This document shows, piece after piece, positions 48,006 to 48,323 of a stretch of DNA of 48,323 nucleotides; positions within the stretch are counted from its first letter, which is position 1; each line of letters starts with the position of its first letter. The notes below the pieces were generated by a model that was not told the DNA's origin, ran no database searches, and saw nothing but the letters and a program-made list of their open reading frames with translations. Origin of the DNA: an uncultured Anaerolineaceae bacterium (GTDB lineage Bacteria > Chloroflexota > Anaerolineae > Anaerolineales > Anaerolineaceae); the NCBI GenBank assembly GCA_937863605.1, contig CALMGN010000001.1:1-48323 (forward strand), in the 5' to 3' direction. The translations under genes and the position numbers were made by a program.

Positions 48006-48156
48006 CGAGTTCTCTTTTGGAGGAGTAGCCCTATTATAACCGAGAACAAATCCGGTATTTACCAGTACGTAGATACCGACTTGATCGAAATTAATTGCTT
48101 AACAGTAGGCGTTCATAGCCAGGGTGACCAATGCGGTTTTGCCCCTCACCCCCTAC

Positions 48157-48212
48157 CCCCGCTCCCCGATTGGTTTTGCTTTTCCAGACGTCCAACCTTT
48201 CGGGAAGCGGGG
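48157..48212. repeat. Imperfect inverted repeat in a C-rich intergenic element
   Basis: CCCCGCTCCCCG (48157-48168) vs CGGGAAGCGGGG (48201-48212), 11/12 complementary; preceded by CCCCTCACCCCCTACC. Confidence 0.6.
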
Positions 48213-48224
48213 ATTAAATGAATT

Positions 48225-48263
48225 TCGAGTGTTTTTGCGCCCATACGGCGCAAAAACACTCGA
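48225..48263. repeat. 17-bp perfect inverted repeat with 5-nt loop
   Basis: TCGAGTGTTTTTGCGCC-CATAC-GGCGCAAAAACACTCGA. Confidence 0.93.
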
Positions 48264-48323
48264 TTAAGAATAAGCCCGCTCCAAGAATGGGGCTGGATGG
48301 GTGAGGTTGATAACCCATCGATC

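Noticed and set aside
1-48323. CRISPR arrays, transposases, prophage, tRNA or rRNA genes
   Set aside because: Scanned by eye: no regularly spaced direct repeats, no transposase/integrase-like ORFs and no convincing tRNA T-loop/acceptor combinations. tRNAscan-SE and CRISPR detection tools would be needed for certainty.

Overview
The window looks like a chromosomal segment from an Anaerolineae-like Chloroflexota bacterium. That assignment is inferred from gene content and style; no search was run. It is dense with housekeeping and energy genes and has no tRNA/rRNA gene, CRISPR array, transposase or prophage that I can see. From left to right: (i) heme-copper oxidase assembly genes (cupredoxin-like membrane protein, SURF1, fused CtaA-CtaB) convergent with a five-CXXCH cytochrome lipoprotein; (ii) rsfS, thpR and a 6S-like RNA; (iii) an FHA protein and an AI-2E-type permease; (iv) a NAD-linked formate dehydrogenase locus (FdhA, separate HoxU/NuoG-like Fe-S protein, fused NuoE-NuoF) with mobA and fdhD; (v) NBR1-Ig-like lipoprotein, PGI/PMI, cydDC, a CpXC protein, GAF/PAS histidine kinase, class III aminotransferase, ROK kinase and yvcK; (vi) gap-pgk-thrC-thrB-rpsT-argS-cPGS-like-obg-nadD; (vii) an ECF sigma / anti-sigma / exported bactofilin-like / toastrack-type lipoprotein operon; (viii) EamA transporter, dodecin, terpenoid-cyclase-like toroid protein, GT39-like membrane protein, methyltransferase and a truncated FkbM-like methyltransferase. 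The most interesting non-coding or architectural signals are a well-formed 6S-like RNA, an antisense terminator inside the cydC coding region, overlapping divergent promoters between nuoEF and mobA, apparently leaderless promoters, a decayed duplication of a gene 3' end beside a perfect 28-nt palindrome, and an Fe-S subunit without residues for the usual His-Cys3 cluster.
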